Position numbers and translations under genes: made by a program | Shown here: piece by piece, positions 18,024 to 26,334 of the stretch | How the letters are laid out: every line of letters begins with the position of its first letter | Numbering within the stretch: position 1 is the first letter of the stretch | Assembly (NCBI RefSeq): GCF_024341905.1 | Contig: NZ_BQXY01000003.1 | Location: forward strand, 513,477 to 577,476 | Direction: 5' to 3' | Length of the DNA: 64,000 nucleotides | Source of the DNA: Clostridium folliculivorans | GTDB taxonomy: Bacteria; Bacillota; Clostridia; Clostridiales; Clostridiaceae | The notes under the pieces: model-generated | What the model was told of the DNA's origin: nothing | The model's database searches: none | Seen by the model: only the letters and a program-made list of their open reading frames with translations

Positions 18024-18154
18024 AGTATTAAAAATTTGATTTTAGTGATTTTGTTTTAATTTTGTAATTTATTTTTATTAATTTGTAAATAAATGACTAA
18101 ATTTAGCATTTATAATTATTATGCAAGCCTATTTGAAAAACTAAGTAACAAATC

Positions 18155-18173
18155 TATGTTATGATATAACATA
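18155..18173. promoter_or_regulatory. Dyad overlapping the deacetylase promoter region
   Basis: TATGTTATGATATAACATA is a near-perfect palindrome 45-60 nt upstream of the TTG start. It contains a TATGAT that could serve as -10 box, with TTGAAA (about 18133) too far off for ideal spacing. It may be an operator. Confidence 0.4.
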
Positions 18174-18216
18174 AGTTAGAACAAATAAAGAGCACTAAAT
18201 TGGAGGGACAAAATAA

Positions 18217-19149
18217 TTGCATAAATCAAAAAAATTAAAGCCTAAAAATATCCTATTAATTTTAATAATAGCATTTACATTAATATCAATAGTTTTTCTT
18301 CACATTAACGATGTTAATAATAGATCTAAATTATCTCCTCCAGCAATTTCAGAATCCGGGAACATTCCCCCTAGTGATGACATTATTAATCATGTAAAAG
18401 AGCATGCTGTAAATACAGATTCTAATGAGAATCCTAAAGATCATAATTTAGAAAAGCCACCAATAAATCACGGTAAAAATGGTTTTGATGCCTCTATTAT
18501 ACAAGATTTCTTATTGAAAAACAAAATTAAGTCAGATGGTAAAAAGATAGCTTTTCTAACATTTGATGATGGACCTTCTTTAGAAGTTACCCCTAGAATT
18601 TTAAAAACACTTAATGAAAATAGTATCAAAGCTACATTTTTCGTTGTTGGCAATCAGTTAGATGCACATCCAGAATCAAGAAAATTACTTATGGATGAGT
18701 ATATGCAAGGTAACTCTATAGGAAATCATACTTATAGTCATAATCCCGACAAGCTATACCCTAAAAAAAATGTAGATGCTAAGTTCTTCATAGAAGATTT
18801 AGAGAAAAATAATACAACCCTTAAAAGTGTACTTGGTGATAATTTCCATACTAGAATAATTAGGTTTCCTGGTGGTCATAGAACTTGGAACAAAACTGCT
18901 GAAGTAGACCATATCCTAAAAAAGCAGGGATATATATTTTTAGATTGGAATGCAATGACAAGTGATGCTGAGGGAAATCCTAAAACAAAGCAAGAACTTA
19001 TAAACAGATATAAACATACCTTTAAAGATCAAGATAAATTAGTAATTTTAATGCATGACTCTGAAGATAAGAGTACTACTGCTGACGCTTTGCCTGATAT
19101 AATTAATGATTTAAAAAGCAAAGGTTATGAATTTGAAACTCTAACTTAG
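18217..19149 (+). CDS. Membrane-anchored polysaccharide deacetylase (NodB domain)
   Basis: 310 residues. N-terminal signal anchor (about 10-29, NILLILIIAFTLISIVFLHI), then a polar linker rich in Pro/Asn/His (35-90), then the NodB domain: FLTFDDGPS (motif 1), NHTYSHNPD (motif 2), IRFPGGHR (motif 3), FLDWNAMTSD (motif 4) and LVILMHDS (motif 5). All metal and catalytic positions are present. It probably deacetylates peptidoglycan, giving lysozyme resistance. The start is TTG 18217, with GGAGGG 9 nt upstream. It is a longer paralogue of 14266-14985. Confidence 0.92.
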   Translation: MHKSKKLKPKNILLILIIAFTLISIVFLHINDVNNRSKLSPPAISESGNIPPSDDIINHVKEHAVNTDSNENPKDHNLEKPPINHGKNGFDASIIQDFLLKNKIKSDGKKIAFLTFDDGPSLEVTPRILKTLNENSIKATFFVVGNQLDAHPESRKLLMDEYMQGNSIGNHTYSHNPDKLYPKKNVDAKFFIEDLEKNNTTLKSVLGDNFHTRIIRFPGGHRTWNKTAEVDHILKKQGYIFLDWNAMTSDAEGNPKTKQELINRYKHTFKDQDKLVILMHDSEDKSTTADALPDIINDLKSKGYEFETLT

Positions 19150-19179
19150 CTATAACTTCATACCATTCCAACTCCAATC

Positions 19180-19237
19180 ATTAAGTTATGCATACTAAAA
19201 GGATAGCTACACTATCTCTGAATATGCATAACTTAAT
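19180..19237. repeat. Palindromic intergenic element, family A-like (copy A5)
   Basis: Perfect 15-bp arms ATTAAGTTATGCATA and TATGCATAACTTAAT, with an inner GATAG/CTATC hairpin. The arm TTAAGTTAT also occurs in the element at 62410-62503. On the + strand it is followed by TTTTTTATT and can end the deacetylase transcript. Confidence 0.6.
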
Positions 19238-19472
19238 TTTTTATTAAACTCTTCCTTTATACAAAAAGATTTATAATTTAACCCTTAATTTGATTATAAT
19301 AAAAGTATTTTTATAATTATTGATAATAATATTATTGGATATAAAAACTTATTTGTTACAATCTACAAACTTGCTTTTAAATGAGTTTTTCTTTTAAAAA
19401 AACTGCTCAAATCCCAACATTCTGTGATATATTTGAGTAAAGAAGATTTTCTATTAAAAGGAGGATTTCTAT

Positions 19473-19775
19473 ATGTTAGTAAAATGTTCAAATAATACAT
19501 TATGCAGTTCTTTAACTATAGGTAAAGAGTACTTAGTTATCGATGAAGGTGACAAGTATTACGTTATTTTAGACGATACTCAAAATGAAATAACTACAAA
19601 GAAAGATAGATTTACTGTTGTTGAAGACAGCGATCTAGCTAAAAAAACTAAAGCCACAATAACTGAGTTAAACTATCAATTAACCAATGATTTTTCTGAT
19701 ATCAAAGATTTTAAAATCAGAAAAAACAGTAAAGGTGAAATTAAAGAAATAATAGTAAAGTTTAAATACGAATAG
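19473..19775 (+). CDS. Small protein of unknown function
   Basis: 100 residues, soluble, charged. The N-terminal half (LVKCSNNTLCSSLTIGKEYLVIDEGDKYYVILDD) looks like a small beta-barrel (SH3-like) with two Cys, the middle is KKDRFTVVED and the C-terminal half is Lys/Glu-rich (KIRKNSKGEIKEIIVKFKYE). AAAGGAGG lies 7 nt upstream. Immediately upstream a CTCAAAT...ATTTGAG stem (about 19408-19437) may form in the leader. No family recognised; similar short proteins are common next to unrelated genes in clostridia. Confidence 0.75.
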   Translation: MLVKCSNNTLCSSLTIGKEYLVIDEGDKYYVILDDTQNEITTKKDRFTVVEDSDLAKKTKATITELNYQLTNDFSDIKDFKIRKNSKGEIKEIIVKFKYE

Positions 19776-19885
19776 TCTTTCTATTTATATTTGAACTTTT
19801 CGTTAAAACTTATTATTTAAACCTTTTCACAAATCTCGAATAATATAAGGAAGTAATATTGAAATTATATGCTTCCTTATGCAGT

Positions 19886-19924
19886 AAAAGATAGGTTGTG
19901 TTTAATCACAGCCTATCTTTTTAT
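19886..19924. terminator. Bidirectional terminator
   Basis: AAAAGATAGG-TGTG pairs with CACA-CCTATCTTTT around a 6-nt loop, with A and T runs on either side. Serves the small + gene and trpP. Confidence 0.88.
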
Positions 19925-19944
19925 ACTTTTTTATTTAATTATAC

Positions 19945-20463
19945 TTACATCATATCTGTCCTATTATACATTTTATATGAACTAGCTACTATTCTATAGA
20001 GTATCAATCCAACAATCAAATTCAATATCATTGCTGGCACTACTGCTGCCATAAATAAAGCTGTAAAACTTCCTGGCAACCCCACAATAATTGACGCTGA
20101 CTCTAAAAATATAAGTCCACTTATGAGCGTACCTATAGGTAGAACTATTCCCATAGTTAAAGTATCTTTTACTCTTCCTTTTAAGCCCCTTAATATAAGG
20201 AAAACTAGGTTTGCAGTTACTATTTTATCTATCATATTTGGTATCTGTCCACCAGGAAATTTAGTTGTCATAGCTGTGAAAATACCTATGATTATTCCAG
20301 CTATGAAAGCAGTCTTATAATCATCATTTATCATCAGAATTATAAATAGCATAGTAAGCGCAAAGTCAGGCTGAATAGGCAACCCAAGTGCTGGTGTAAT
20401 CTGATGAAGCAATGCCCCAATTGCTAAAAGTATGGCGTTTATTATCATTTTTCTTGTTTTCAT
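19945..20463 (-). CDS. trpP: Tryptophan transporter TrpP
   Basis: 172 residues with five or six hydrophobic helices (IINAILLAIGALLHQITPAL; FALTMLFIILMIND; AFIAGIIIGIFTAM; LGSFTALFMAAVVPAMILNLIVGLILYRIV). Length and pattern match the TrpP family, secondary transporters of tryptophan found in Firmicutes, which resemble ECF substrate-binding subunits. The assignment is strongly supported by the upstream T-box with a UGG (Trp) specifier. GGGGG lies before the ATG. Expression should rise when uncharged tRNA-Trp accumulates. Confidence 0.9.
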   Translation of the reverse strand: MKTRKMIINAILLAIGALLHQITPALGLPIQPDFALTMLFIILMINDDYKTAFIAGIIIGIFTAMTTKFPGGQIPNMIDKIVTANLVFLILRGLKGRVKDTLTMGIVLPIGTLISGLIFLESASIIVGLPGSFTALFMAAVVPAMILNLIVGLILYRIVASSYKMYNRTDMM

Positions 20464-20586
20464 TATAAAATACCCCCTGATTTATTATTATATTTGTTCT
20501 GTAGTCAAAATTATTATACTCATTACTTCACTTCATCAAATTCACCTCCCTAGCTCTTATTACAGTTCTACCTGTTTTTAAAGAAT

Positions 20587-20847
20587 AAAAAAACTCCATC
20601 CTAAAAAATAGGACGGAGTATATCCGCGGTGCCACCTAAGTTACCAATAAAGGCCTCTCATTATCAGGTACAATCATACCTTCTCTGCTATAACGTGCAG
20701 AACACGACATCAACTACTCTCAAAAGATTTCGTATCGTTCCTCAAAGGCCCATTCACCGGATATCCATGTACTGCTTCTCATCAAATGCAGCTTTCTGTA
20801 ACACTTTTATTCCTGCTACTATCCCTTATCAAAGGATTCGTTATTTA
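20587..20847 (-). ncRNA. T-box riboswitch, tRNA-Trp specific
   Basis: The minus strand carries the T-box sequence AGGTGGCACCGCGG (20637-20624), followed by a terminator: ACTCCGTCCTA and TAGGATGGAGT arms and a run of T (20619-20587). Upstream, Stem I is closed by GGATA/TATCC, and its 3' side reads ACATGGATATCC, placing UGG followed by A in the specifier position. UGG is the Trp codon, fitting trpP downstream. Binding of uncharged tRNA-Trp would form the antiterminator. About 120 nt separate the terminator from trpP and contain a second, unexplained ribosome-site-like AGGGAGGTG near 20550. Confidence 0.93.
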
Positions 20848-20852
20848 AATAT

Positions 20853-20881
20853 ATTATAATTCCATCTCCAACTACTGTCAA
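20853..20881 (-). promoter_or_regulatory. Promoter of the T-box/trpP transcript
   Basis: TTGACA (20881-20876), 17-nt spacer, TATAAT (20858-20853) on the minus strand, both boxes perfect. It lies directly after the MATE gene stop. Confidence 0.88.
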
Positions 20882-20888
20882 TACCTAA

Positions 20889-22271
20889 TCAATCAATTTT
20901 TAATTTTTCTAAGACCCTTAATTCCTTTCTTTTAGGAACTAATACAACTGCTGTAAATATTCCTGTAAGAATTATTCCCTTTAATATACTGCTTATGCTT
21001 ATACTCCACCAAACTCCATTAAGCCCTAGCATGTTCGGAGCCGAAAGAATAATTGCTAAAGGAATTCTTGCACCAGTTAAGACAATACCGGTTATTGATG
21101 GATATATGGTCTTACCTAATCCGTTAAAAGCTCCACTTGTTGTTATTTCAATACACATAAATAATTGTGAATATCCAAGAATTCTTAAATACATTTTTCC
21201 TAAGCTAATAGCTTCAGCTTCTGGTATAAATACTCCAAATATAGCCTTTCCACCAAATACTAGTAATAAAGTTGCAAAAAAACCTATAGCAGATGCAAGA
21301 AGCATTGTGGCAAAATAACCTTTAAATATCCTATCCCACTTTTTAGCCCCAAAGTTTTGTCCAACAAAAGCACTTAATGCAGTAGATAAGCCCCCTGCAG
21401 TCATCCAAGATATTGCTTCTATTTGAGCCCCTACTTTTTGAACAGCTATTGCAGTTGATCCATATACCGCTATTATTCTAGCAATAAACATCGCAAATAT
21501 TGAGAATAACCCATTTTGCATCGCTACTGGTAATCCTAATCTAAGTATCTTTTTAATTGAGTTTATATCAAGTTTTTCAAATAGTTTAATCTTTAAAAAT
21601 GCATCTTTTCTATTCTTAAGTGCATAAAGAAAAAGTAAAGTCACCACCATCTGAGCCGTAACTGTAGAAATAGCTGCTCCAGTTACCCCCATCTCAGGTA
21701 CTGGCCCTAATCCAAATATAAGTATAGGATCTAAAACCATATTGTATACTAACCCTACAGTGTTTATCAAAAAAGGAATCTTGCTCTCTCCTGATGCATT
21801 AAAAATCCCTGTTAGAATAGGATTAACAAAAGTAAATACCATTCCTAAGGATGATATTATCAAAAATATATCTGCCATATGTATAACATCACTATCTCCT
21901 AGCTTAAAAAAATCTATTAATGGCTTTCTTAATAAAATAAGTATAACTCCATACAAAACAGCTATTATTAAGTTTAATTTTATACTGTTATTTATGATTT
22001 TTTTTGCTTCACTATTCTCATTTTTCCCTAAAGCTTGTGCTACACCCACCTCTGCTCCAGTCTTTGATATAAGAACTAATGAATTTCCAAACCAAGAAAA
22101 AAATCCAGCTGTTCCAACTGCAGCTACAGCTTTACTGCCATAATTCCCAAGCCAAAGCATGTCTGTCATATTATAAGCCATCTGAATAAATGAAGTGCCC
22201 ATTATAGGTAGCGAAAGCTGTATTAATGTCTTAACTATATTACCTTCTGTAAGTGTTATTCTTTTCTTCAT
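20889..22271 (-). CDS. MATE family efflux transporter
   Basis: 460 residues, twelve predicted helices in two similar halves, typical MatE pairs. The N-terminal LIQLSLPIMGTSFIQMAYNMTDMLWLG and the mid-protein ILRLGLPVAMQNGLFSIFAMFIARI start each half. It expels cationic drugs or metabolites in exchange for Na+ or H+. AAAGGAGG precedes the ATG. No terminator is seen after the stop, so transcripts could run into the trpP leader, which has its own promoter there. Confidence 0.92.
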   Translation of the reverse strand: MKKRITLTEGNIVKTLIQLSLPIMGTSFIQMAYNMTDMLWLGNYGSKAVAAVGTAGFFSWFGNSLVLISKTGAEVGVAQALGKNENSEAKKIINNSIKLNLIIAVLYGVILILLRKPLIDFFKLGDSDVIHMADIFLIISSLGMVFTFVNPILTGIFNASGESKIPFLINTVGLVYNMVLDPILIFGLGPVPEMGVTGAAISTVTAQMVVTLLFLYALKNRKDAFLKIKLFEKLDINSIKKILRLGLPVAMQNGLFSIFAMFIARIIAVYGSTAIAVQKVGAQIEAISWMTAGGLSTALSAFVGQNFGAKKWDRIFKGYFATMLLASAIGFFATLLLVFGGKAIFGVFIPEAEAISLGKMYLRILGYSQLFMCIEITTSGAFNGLGKTIYPSITGIVLTGARIPLAIILSAPNMLGLNGVWWSISISSILKGIILTGIFTAVVLVPKRKELRVLEKLKID

Positions 22272-22549
22272 TGTTACCTCCTTTTAATATAAGGTTCTAC
22301 GCACCTCACTTACAATTATTTAAAAATTAATCAGTTAACCATCTCTAGATTATTCAAGCAAAAAAGTCATTGAAACGATCTTCATCAATGAACTTCTTTA
22401 CGCACCTGCCTTTCCAAATGTATATGAGAAAAAATTGGCAGACGAATTCATTTTGTTTTTTACTGTATCACATAAAATACTAAGTTAGATCTTTGAAATT
22501 TATTAGGCTTTGCACATTGAAATTTTTATACTTTCCATACAGTAAAAAA
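22272..22549. other. Intergenic region holding repeat B2
   Basis: Between the MATE start and the GGDEF-EAL terminator. Holds the family-B repeat (22360-22447) and an AT-rich stretch with AAGTTAGATCTTT near 22482, which is similar to the inverse of a block near 15845. No ORF. Confidence 0.45.
22360..22447 (+). repeat. Dispersed intergenic repeat, family B, copy 2
   Basis: See the copy at 15701-15797. This copy keeps the CATTGA/TCAATG hairpin but has no T-run, and the second hairpin is degraded (CACCTG/CAAATG). Confidence 0.6.
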
Positions 22550-22571
22550 GTTTAGGAACTCATTCCTAAAC
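22543..22571 (-). terminator. Terminator of the GGDEF-EAL gene
   Basis: GTTTAGGAA/TTCCTAAAC perfect arms with a 4-nt loop; on the minus strand TTTTTTA follows. The hairpin starts two bases after the stop codon. Confidence 0.92.
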
Positions 22572-22572
22572 C

Positions 22573-24450
22573 TTATGCAACAATATATCTTTCTTTCATA
22601 AGCTCAACAATCTTTTCATAGCTTTCTGGTTTACTATAGTAATACCCCTGAACAAAATCACAGAAAATACTCCTTAAGTAATCAACTTGATTTTTGTATT
22701 CTACACCTTCAGCCACAACCTTAATACCTAATTTATGGGATAGCTGTATTATGTTTTCTACTATATACTGACTTTTCAAGTTACCACCAAGTTCAGAGAC
22801 GAAACTTCTATCTATTTTTAGCACATCAATAGGTAACTTGGTAAGATAATTAAGTGAAGAATATCCAGTACCAAAGTCATCCAATGCAATACTGAATCCT
22901 AACCCCTTTAGGAAAGCTAGTATCTTTATATTTCTATCAAAAGATTTCATTAGCAAACTTTCTGTTATTTCAATCTCTATATACTTTGGTTCTATATTAT
23001 ATTTTTCAGTTAACTTTTTGAATGACTCAATTATATTATCATCTCTAAGTTGTATTTCCGATAAATTAAGCGCTAACTTAAAATCATCATGCCCTTTTTC
23101 AAGCAAATCTTTGCACTTCTTACACACTTCTTCAATCACAAAAAATCCTATTGGTATTATAAGCCTTGTATTTTCAGCTACTGGTATAAATTCTACTGGA
23201 CTTACCATTCCAAGCTCTTCGTTCTTCCATCTTATAAGAGCTTCAAAACCCATTATCTTAGAATCATCAAGAACTACTTTAGGTTGAAATTGAACATATA
23301 ATTCCTTCTTTTCTAGTGCAGTTCTTAATCCTTTTTCTAAAGTATAAAATCTATTTTGTTCACGAGATATTTGATCATCAAAAAATTGATAAATATTTTT
23401 ACCATTTCCTTTAGCTTTGTACATAGCAACATCTGCATTTCGAAGTAATGATTTATAATCAATAGCATCATCTGGAAAAACTGTAATCCCTATGCTTGCT
23501 GTAGTAAATATCATTTCATTCATCAGATTTTTAGTATTATTAAATACATCAATTATCTCTTTTGCAACTGCTTTAACATCCTTTAAATCATCTATATCTT
23601 GCATAAAAATTACAAACTCATCTCCACCAAATCTACATAATAAGTCGCCTCTTTGACTTACAATGTCTTTTAATGCTTGAGCTATAATTTTTAATATATC
23701 ATCTCCGTAATCATGACCAAAAACATCATTTATATACTTAAAATTATCTAAATCTATTAAGATTAATGCTGCTTTATTTTGATTAACCTTATTTTCCTTA
23801 AGATACTTATTTATAAGTACTTTAAGATAATTCCTATTATGTAGTCCTGTAACTGAATCGTAGTAACTCATATAACTAATTTTAAGTTCTTTTTCCTTTT
23901 TATCAGTTAAATCACACATTGATCCATATAACCACGTTGCTTTTCCTAAATTATCTCTTATGATCTTTGCCTTAATATTTAGCCATTTTATAGTTTCATC
24001 GTCGGCAACTATTCTATATTCAGTTTCATAATGATTAGCATTTATATCTTCAACGGTATCTAATAAATTCTTTCTTGATAAAGCCCTATCCCCTTCATGA
24101 ATTATCGATAACCAATCTTTTTCATAACTAAAAATATTATTATCATTAATACTTACAATTTCTTTAATTTTTTCACTGAAATGAATCTCATCTTTAAGTA
24201 TATTCCATTGAAATATTATATCTCTAGTGCCTTCAATTGCAACATTATACTTTTCTTCCTCTTCTTGAAGCTGCTTATTTAAACCTACTAGCATATTTTT
24301 TTCTTTATCTAGTTTTAACAACACCATAAATAAGAAGGATATAATTGCTAAATCAAATACAAATCCTACTATTTTCAGACTTGCAATATTCATTGTTATC
24401 ATTGCTATGACTGAAATAGCATAACCCAAAATGTATATATTCTTTTTCAA
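22573..24450 (-). CDS. Membrane PAS-GGDEF-EAL c-di-GMP turnover protein
   Basis: 625 residues. Two N-terminal helices (about 4-46) anchor it. A PAS domain (about 65-190) has the end motif SMCDLTDKKEKEL. The GGDEF domain (about 195-355) keeps an intact RFGGDEF active site and LHNRNYL start. The EAL domain (about 370-620) keeps FEALIRW, ALNLSEIQL, DDFGTGYSS, LKIDRSFV and AEGVE, so the phosphodiesterase ligands are intact as well. No inhibitory RxxD site sits before GGDEF. It can therefore make and break cyclic di-GMP, with the PAS domain as sensor; which activity prevails is unknown. The start is TTG 24450, with GGAGG 8 nt upstream. Confidence 0.95.
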   Translation of the reverse strand: MKKNIYILGYAISVIAMITMNIASLKIVGFVFDLAIISFLFMVLLKLDKEKNMLVGLNKQLQEEEEKYNVAIEGTRDIIFQWNILKDEIHFSEKIKEIVSINDNNIFSYEKDWLSIIHEGDRALSRKNLLDTVEDINANHYETEYRIVADDETIKWLNIKAKIIRDNLGKATWLYGSMCDLTDKKEKELKISYMSYYDSVTGLHNRNYLKVLINKYLKENKVNQNKAALILIDLDNFKYINDVFGHDYGDDILKIIAQALKDIVSQRGDLLCRFGGDEFVIFMQDIDDLKDVKAVAKEIIDVFNNTKNLMNEMIFTTASIGITVFPDDAIDYKSLLRNADVAMYKAKGNGKNIYQFFDDQISREQNRFYTLEKGLRTALEKKELYVQFQPKVVLDDSKIMGFEALIRWKNEELGMVSPVEFIPVAENTRLIIPIGFFVIEEVCKKCKDLLEKGHDDFKLALNLSEIQLRDDNIIESFKKLTEKYNIEPKYIEIEITESLLMKSFDRNIKILAFLKGLGFSIALDDFGTGYSSLNYLTKLPIDVLKIDRSFVSELGGNLKSQYIVENIIQLSHKLGIKVVAEGVEYKNQVDYLRSIFCDFVQGYYYSKPESYEKIVELMKERYIVA

Positions 24451-24487
24451 GTAATTACCTCCAAATTTATGTATAGTATTAAGTAAC

Positions 24488-24628
24488 TTATTGATTATCT
24501 TTTGTTTTATTTAAAGTTTCTCCTGCTTCGAAATTTTCATCTTCTATGCAATTATTTTTGTCGTTTACTAAAGTAGCTATTAATGTTATTGAAGCAGCTG
24601 CTAATAATAACAATTTTCCTTTTTTCAT
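24488..24628 (-). CDS. 46-residue exported or membrane-anchored peptide
   Basis: A small gene just upstream of the GGDEF-EAL gene. ATG 24628 is preceded by AAAGGAG at good spacing. The product starts MKKGKLLLLAAASITLIATL, a short signal-anchor, and ends in an acidic, Asn/Lys-rich tail with one Cys (NNCIEDENFEAGETLNKTKDNQ, split: NNCIEDENFE and AGETLNKTKDNQ). Its stop lies 37 nt before the TTG of the next gene without a terminator, so the two are probably co-transcribed. No family recognised. The tail could lie outside the cell, where it might interact with the membrane sensor; that is only a guess. Confidence 0.65.
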   Translation of the reverse strand: MKKGKLLLLAAASITLIATLVNDKNNCIEDENFEAGETLNKTKDNQ

Positions 24629-24882
24629 CAAGAATAATCTCCTTTACGTTAACTTACTTATAGATTATTATATTAGAAATTATTGCTGTTGGAAACATAT
24701 TTATTCATATTAATTATTTTTTTTACATTATATTTTATATTTATCAATAAAATTTATGACTTTATATGGAAATATTGGAACTTTTAACATAACTTATAGA
24801 TTTATTTAGCATCTCTTTTTTTCAACAAGTCAAATTTATACATAGCACTTGTAGCTTAGTTCTATTTTAGTCATTAGCAAAT

Positions 24883-25074
24883 TTATCTAATAAACTGATT
24901 ATTTTCTTGCTGATATTCGTATCCTACAGATAATAATTTATCAACTAATACATTTTGGGATATGTCCATGTCTTCACATAAAACCTCTAAATTACTATAA
25001 AAATCTCTTAATTTCATATTTATTATACTTAATAATATGAAAGCATCCATACTCTTAATTTGTTCGTCATCCAT
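24883..25074 (-). CDS. DUF4250 family small protein
   Basis: 63 residues. The pattern AFILLSIINMKLRDFYSNLE, then LCEDMDI and DKLLSVGYEYQQENNQF is that of DUF4250, a short, soluble, helical family of Firmicutes without known role. I choose ATG 25074, because GGAGGAG lies 8 nt upstream; the in-frame ATG at 25092 lies within that site. It stands alone between two non-coding stretches. Confidence 0.82.
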   Translation of the reverse strand: MDDEQIKSMDAFILLSIINMKLRDFYSNLEVLCEDMDISQNVLVDKLLSVGYEYQQENNQFIR

Positions 25075-25525
25075 ATTTCTTCTCTCCTCCATTATATTCT
25101 AATTTTGTTTATCGAAACTTATCTATTGATATGCTAGTATACTTCTTAACTCTGTCTTAATATTACCATACTATTATTTCCCAAGAAATTGTATACAGCG
25201 GAATGTATACTTATTTTATTTGCTGTTGTTTTAAAGTATTCTGTATCGAAACTTATCCCGGCTTATGGGCACTTTCGTGCATGTATAAATTAATAGTTGA
25301 GCTAGGAACTCCATGAGGATTTATAACTTCAAATCATTAATCTAGTAATTCTTAATGAAAACGAGCTATTTTTATATAAATAAAAGCTTTGAAGTCTTCC
25401 CTAGATTTAATTTTACTATACTTTCTTTATATATGGTACACATATAAATTCTAAATACAATATGAAATCGACTTATAATTATTGTAACTTATTTGCGTAT
25501 TTCACAATATAATATATTATCTCAG
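25075..25525. other. Intergenic region with repeat remnants
   Basis: Contains TATCGAAACTTAT twice (about 25110 and 25245), the second within the family-A element at 25243-25313. Otherwise AT-rich with no ORF bearing a ribosome site. Confidence 0.45.
25243..25313 (-). repeat. Dispersed palindromic repeat, family A, copy A4
   Basis: Read on the minus strand it begins GTTCCTAGCTCAACTATTAA, continues TTTATACATGC, has an inner hairpin GCACGAAAGTGC and ends AAGTTTCGATA. The same blocks occur in this order at 34934-35024 and 62410-62503. Confidence 0.7.
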
Positions 25526-25566
25526 GAAAAATAACTTATGATAAGGGGAGAAATATTATAAGTTAT
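25526..25566 (-). terminator. Terminator after the structured RNA candidate
   Basis: On the minus strand ATAACTTAT and ATAAGTTAT arms enclose an 18-nt loop and run into TTTTTCC. It begins two bases past the closing helix of the RNA candidate. Confidence 0.65.
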
Positions 25567-25567
25567 A

Positions 25568-25701
25568 AAGGCTTTCTAGATAAAATCTATGATTTTGGAT
25601 AAGGACTTTAACTAGAAAGACAAAGTCTCTAACAGATTAGCAGAAATCTTTCTAACAAGATTAATTCTCCCTATCCAAAATCAGCGTTAAGAAAAGGCCT
25701 T
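25568..25701 (-). ncRNA. Candidate structured non-coding RNA (unknown class, 6S-like layout)
   Basis: On the minus strand the ends pair (AAGGC with GCCTT, then TTTCT with AGAAA). Next comes an internal loop whose 3' side holds a small hairpin (TAGAT/ATCTA). A 15-bp stem with one mismatch follows (GATTTTGGATA 25591-25601 with TATCCAAAATC 25672-25682, plus GG/CC). It encloses a tip with near-repeats AATCTTGTTAGAAAG and AATCTGTTAGAGAC, each able to fold. A bubble with a small 3'-side hairpin recalls 6S RNA, as do the roughly 175-nt length and the terminator at 25526-25566. The promoter is not clear, and another class or a mobile palindrome remains possible. Confidence 0.45.
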
Positions 25702-25783
25702 AGTAGTATTACACTTTTAACCTCTTCTAACTATATGCCTGATTAAATATTCGTCCTTTGTGTTGTTAGATTGAGAAATCAAT

Positions 25784-25832
25784 CTAGCAAAAGACCTCCA
25801 ACAAATGTTGGAGGTCTTTTGCTAGATTCATC
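25784..25832. terminator. Strong bidirectional terminator
   Basis: AATCTAGCAAAAGACCTCCA pairs perfectly with its complement across 25782-25830, more than 20 bp of stem with a tiny loop. It ends the msrC transcript on the minus strand. Confidence 0.9.
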
Positions 25833-25851
25833 TCTTTTTCTAATTCCAATA

Positions 25852-26334
25852 TTATATATGTTTTTCGATTATCTCTACCGCTTCTCTAAGATATTTCTCT
25901 TCTAGTTCTCCAAATCTACCTTTGTTTGGAGAATCAAGGTCTAATACTCCAAATACTTCTCCATCTTTAATTATCGGAAGTACAATTTCTGAACTTGAAG
26001 CACTATCACAGGCTATATGACCTGGAAACTCATGAACATCTTCTACACGCAAAACAGTTTTTTCTTGTGCAGCGGTTCCACATACTCCGCTTCCTACTTT
26101 AATTCTATAACAAGCTGGTAACCCTTGAAATGGCCCGAGTACTAACTCTCCATCTCTCATAATATAGAATCCAGCCCAATTACAATCGTCCATATAGAAC
26201 TTTATAAGTGCAGAAATATTTGAAAGGTTTGCAATCAAATCAGTTTCTGTCTCAAGTTGATCTCTTACTCCCCACACCATAAACTTGTAGTTTTCTTCTC
26301 TATTTGTGTCTGATGCTACTCTTATTTCTTCCAT
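25852..26334 (-). CDS. msrC: Free methionine-(R)-sulfoxide reductase (GAF domain)
   Basis: 160 residues, a single GAF domain of the fRMsr type, which reduces free Met-R-sulfoxide with thioredoxin. The three diagnostic Cys are all present: LPACYRIKVG, GVCGTAAQEKTVLRV and FPGHIACDSASSSEIVLP; the long motifs around them are close to the E. coli enzyme. The Glu/Asp in SSEIVLP and VLDLDSP also match. Cytoplasmic. An oxidative-stress repair gene in an anaerobe. GGGGGC lies before the ATG. The upstream gap to adenosine deaminase is 169 nt, so it has its own promoter. Confidence 0.95.
   Translation of the reverse strand: MEEIRVASDTNREENYKFMVWGVRDQLETETDLIANLSNISALIKFYMDDCNWAGFYIMRDGELVLGPFQGLPACYRIKVGSGVCGTAAQEKTVLRVEDVHEFPGHIACDSASSSEIVLPIIKDGEVFGVLDLDSPNKGRFGELEEKYLREAVEIIEKHI

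Noticed and set aside
25481..25513. Promoter TTGTAA...TATAAT on the + strand ahead of the structured RNA
   Set aside because: The spacer of 20 nt is too long, and the terminator after the RNA is on the minus strand.
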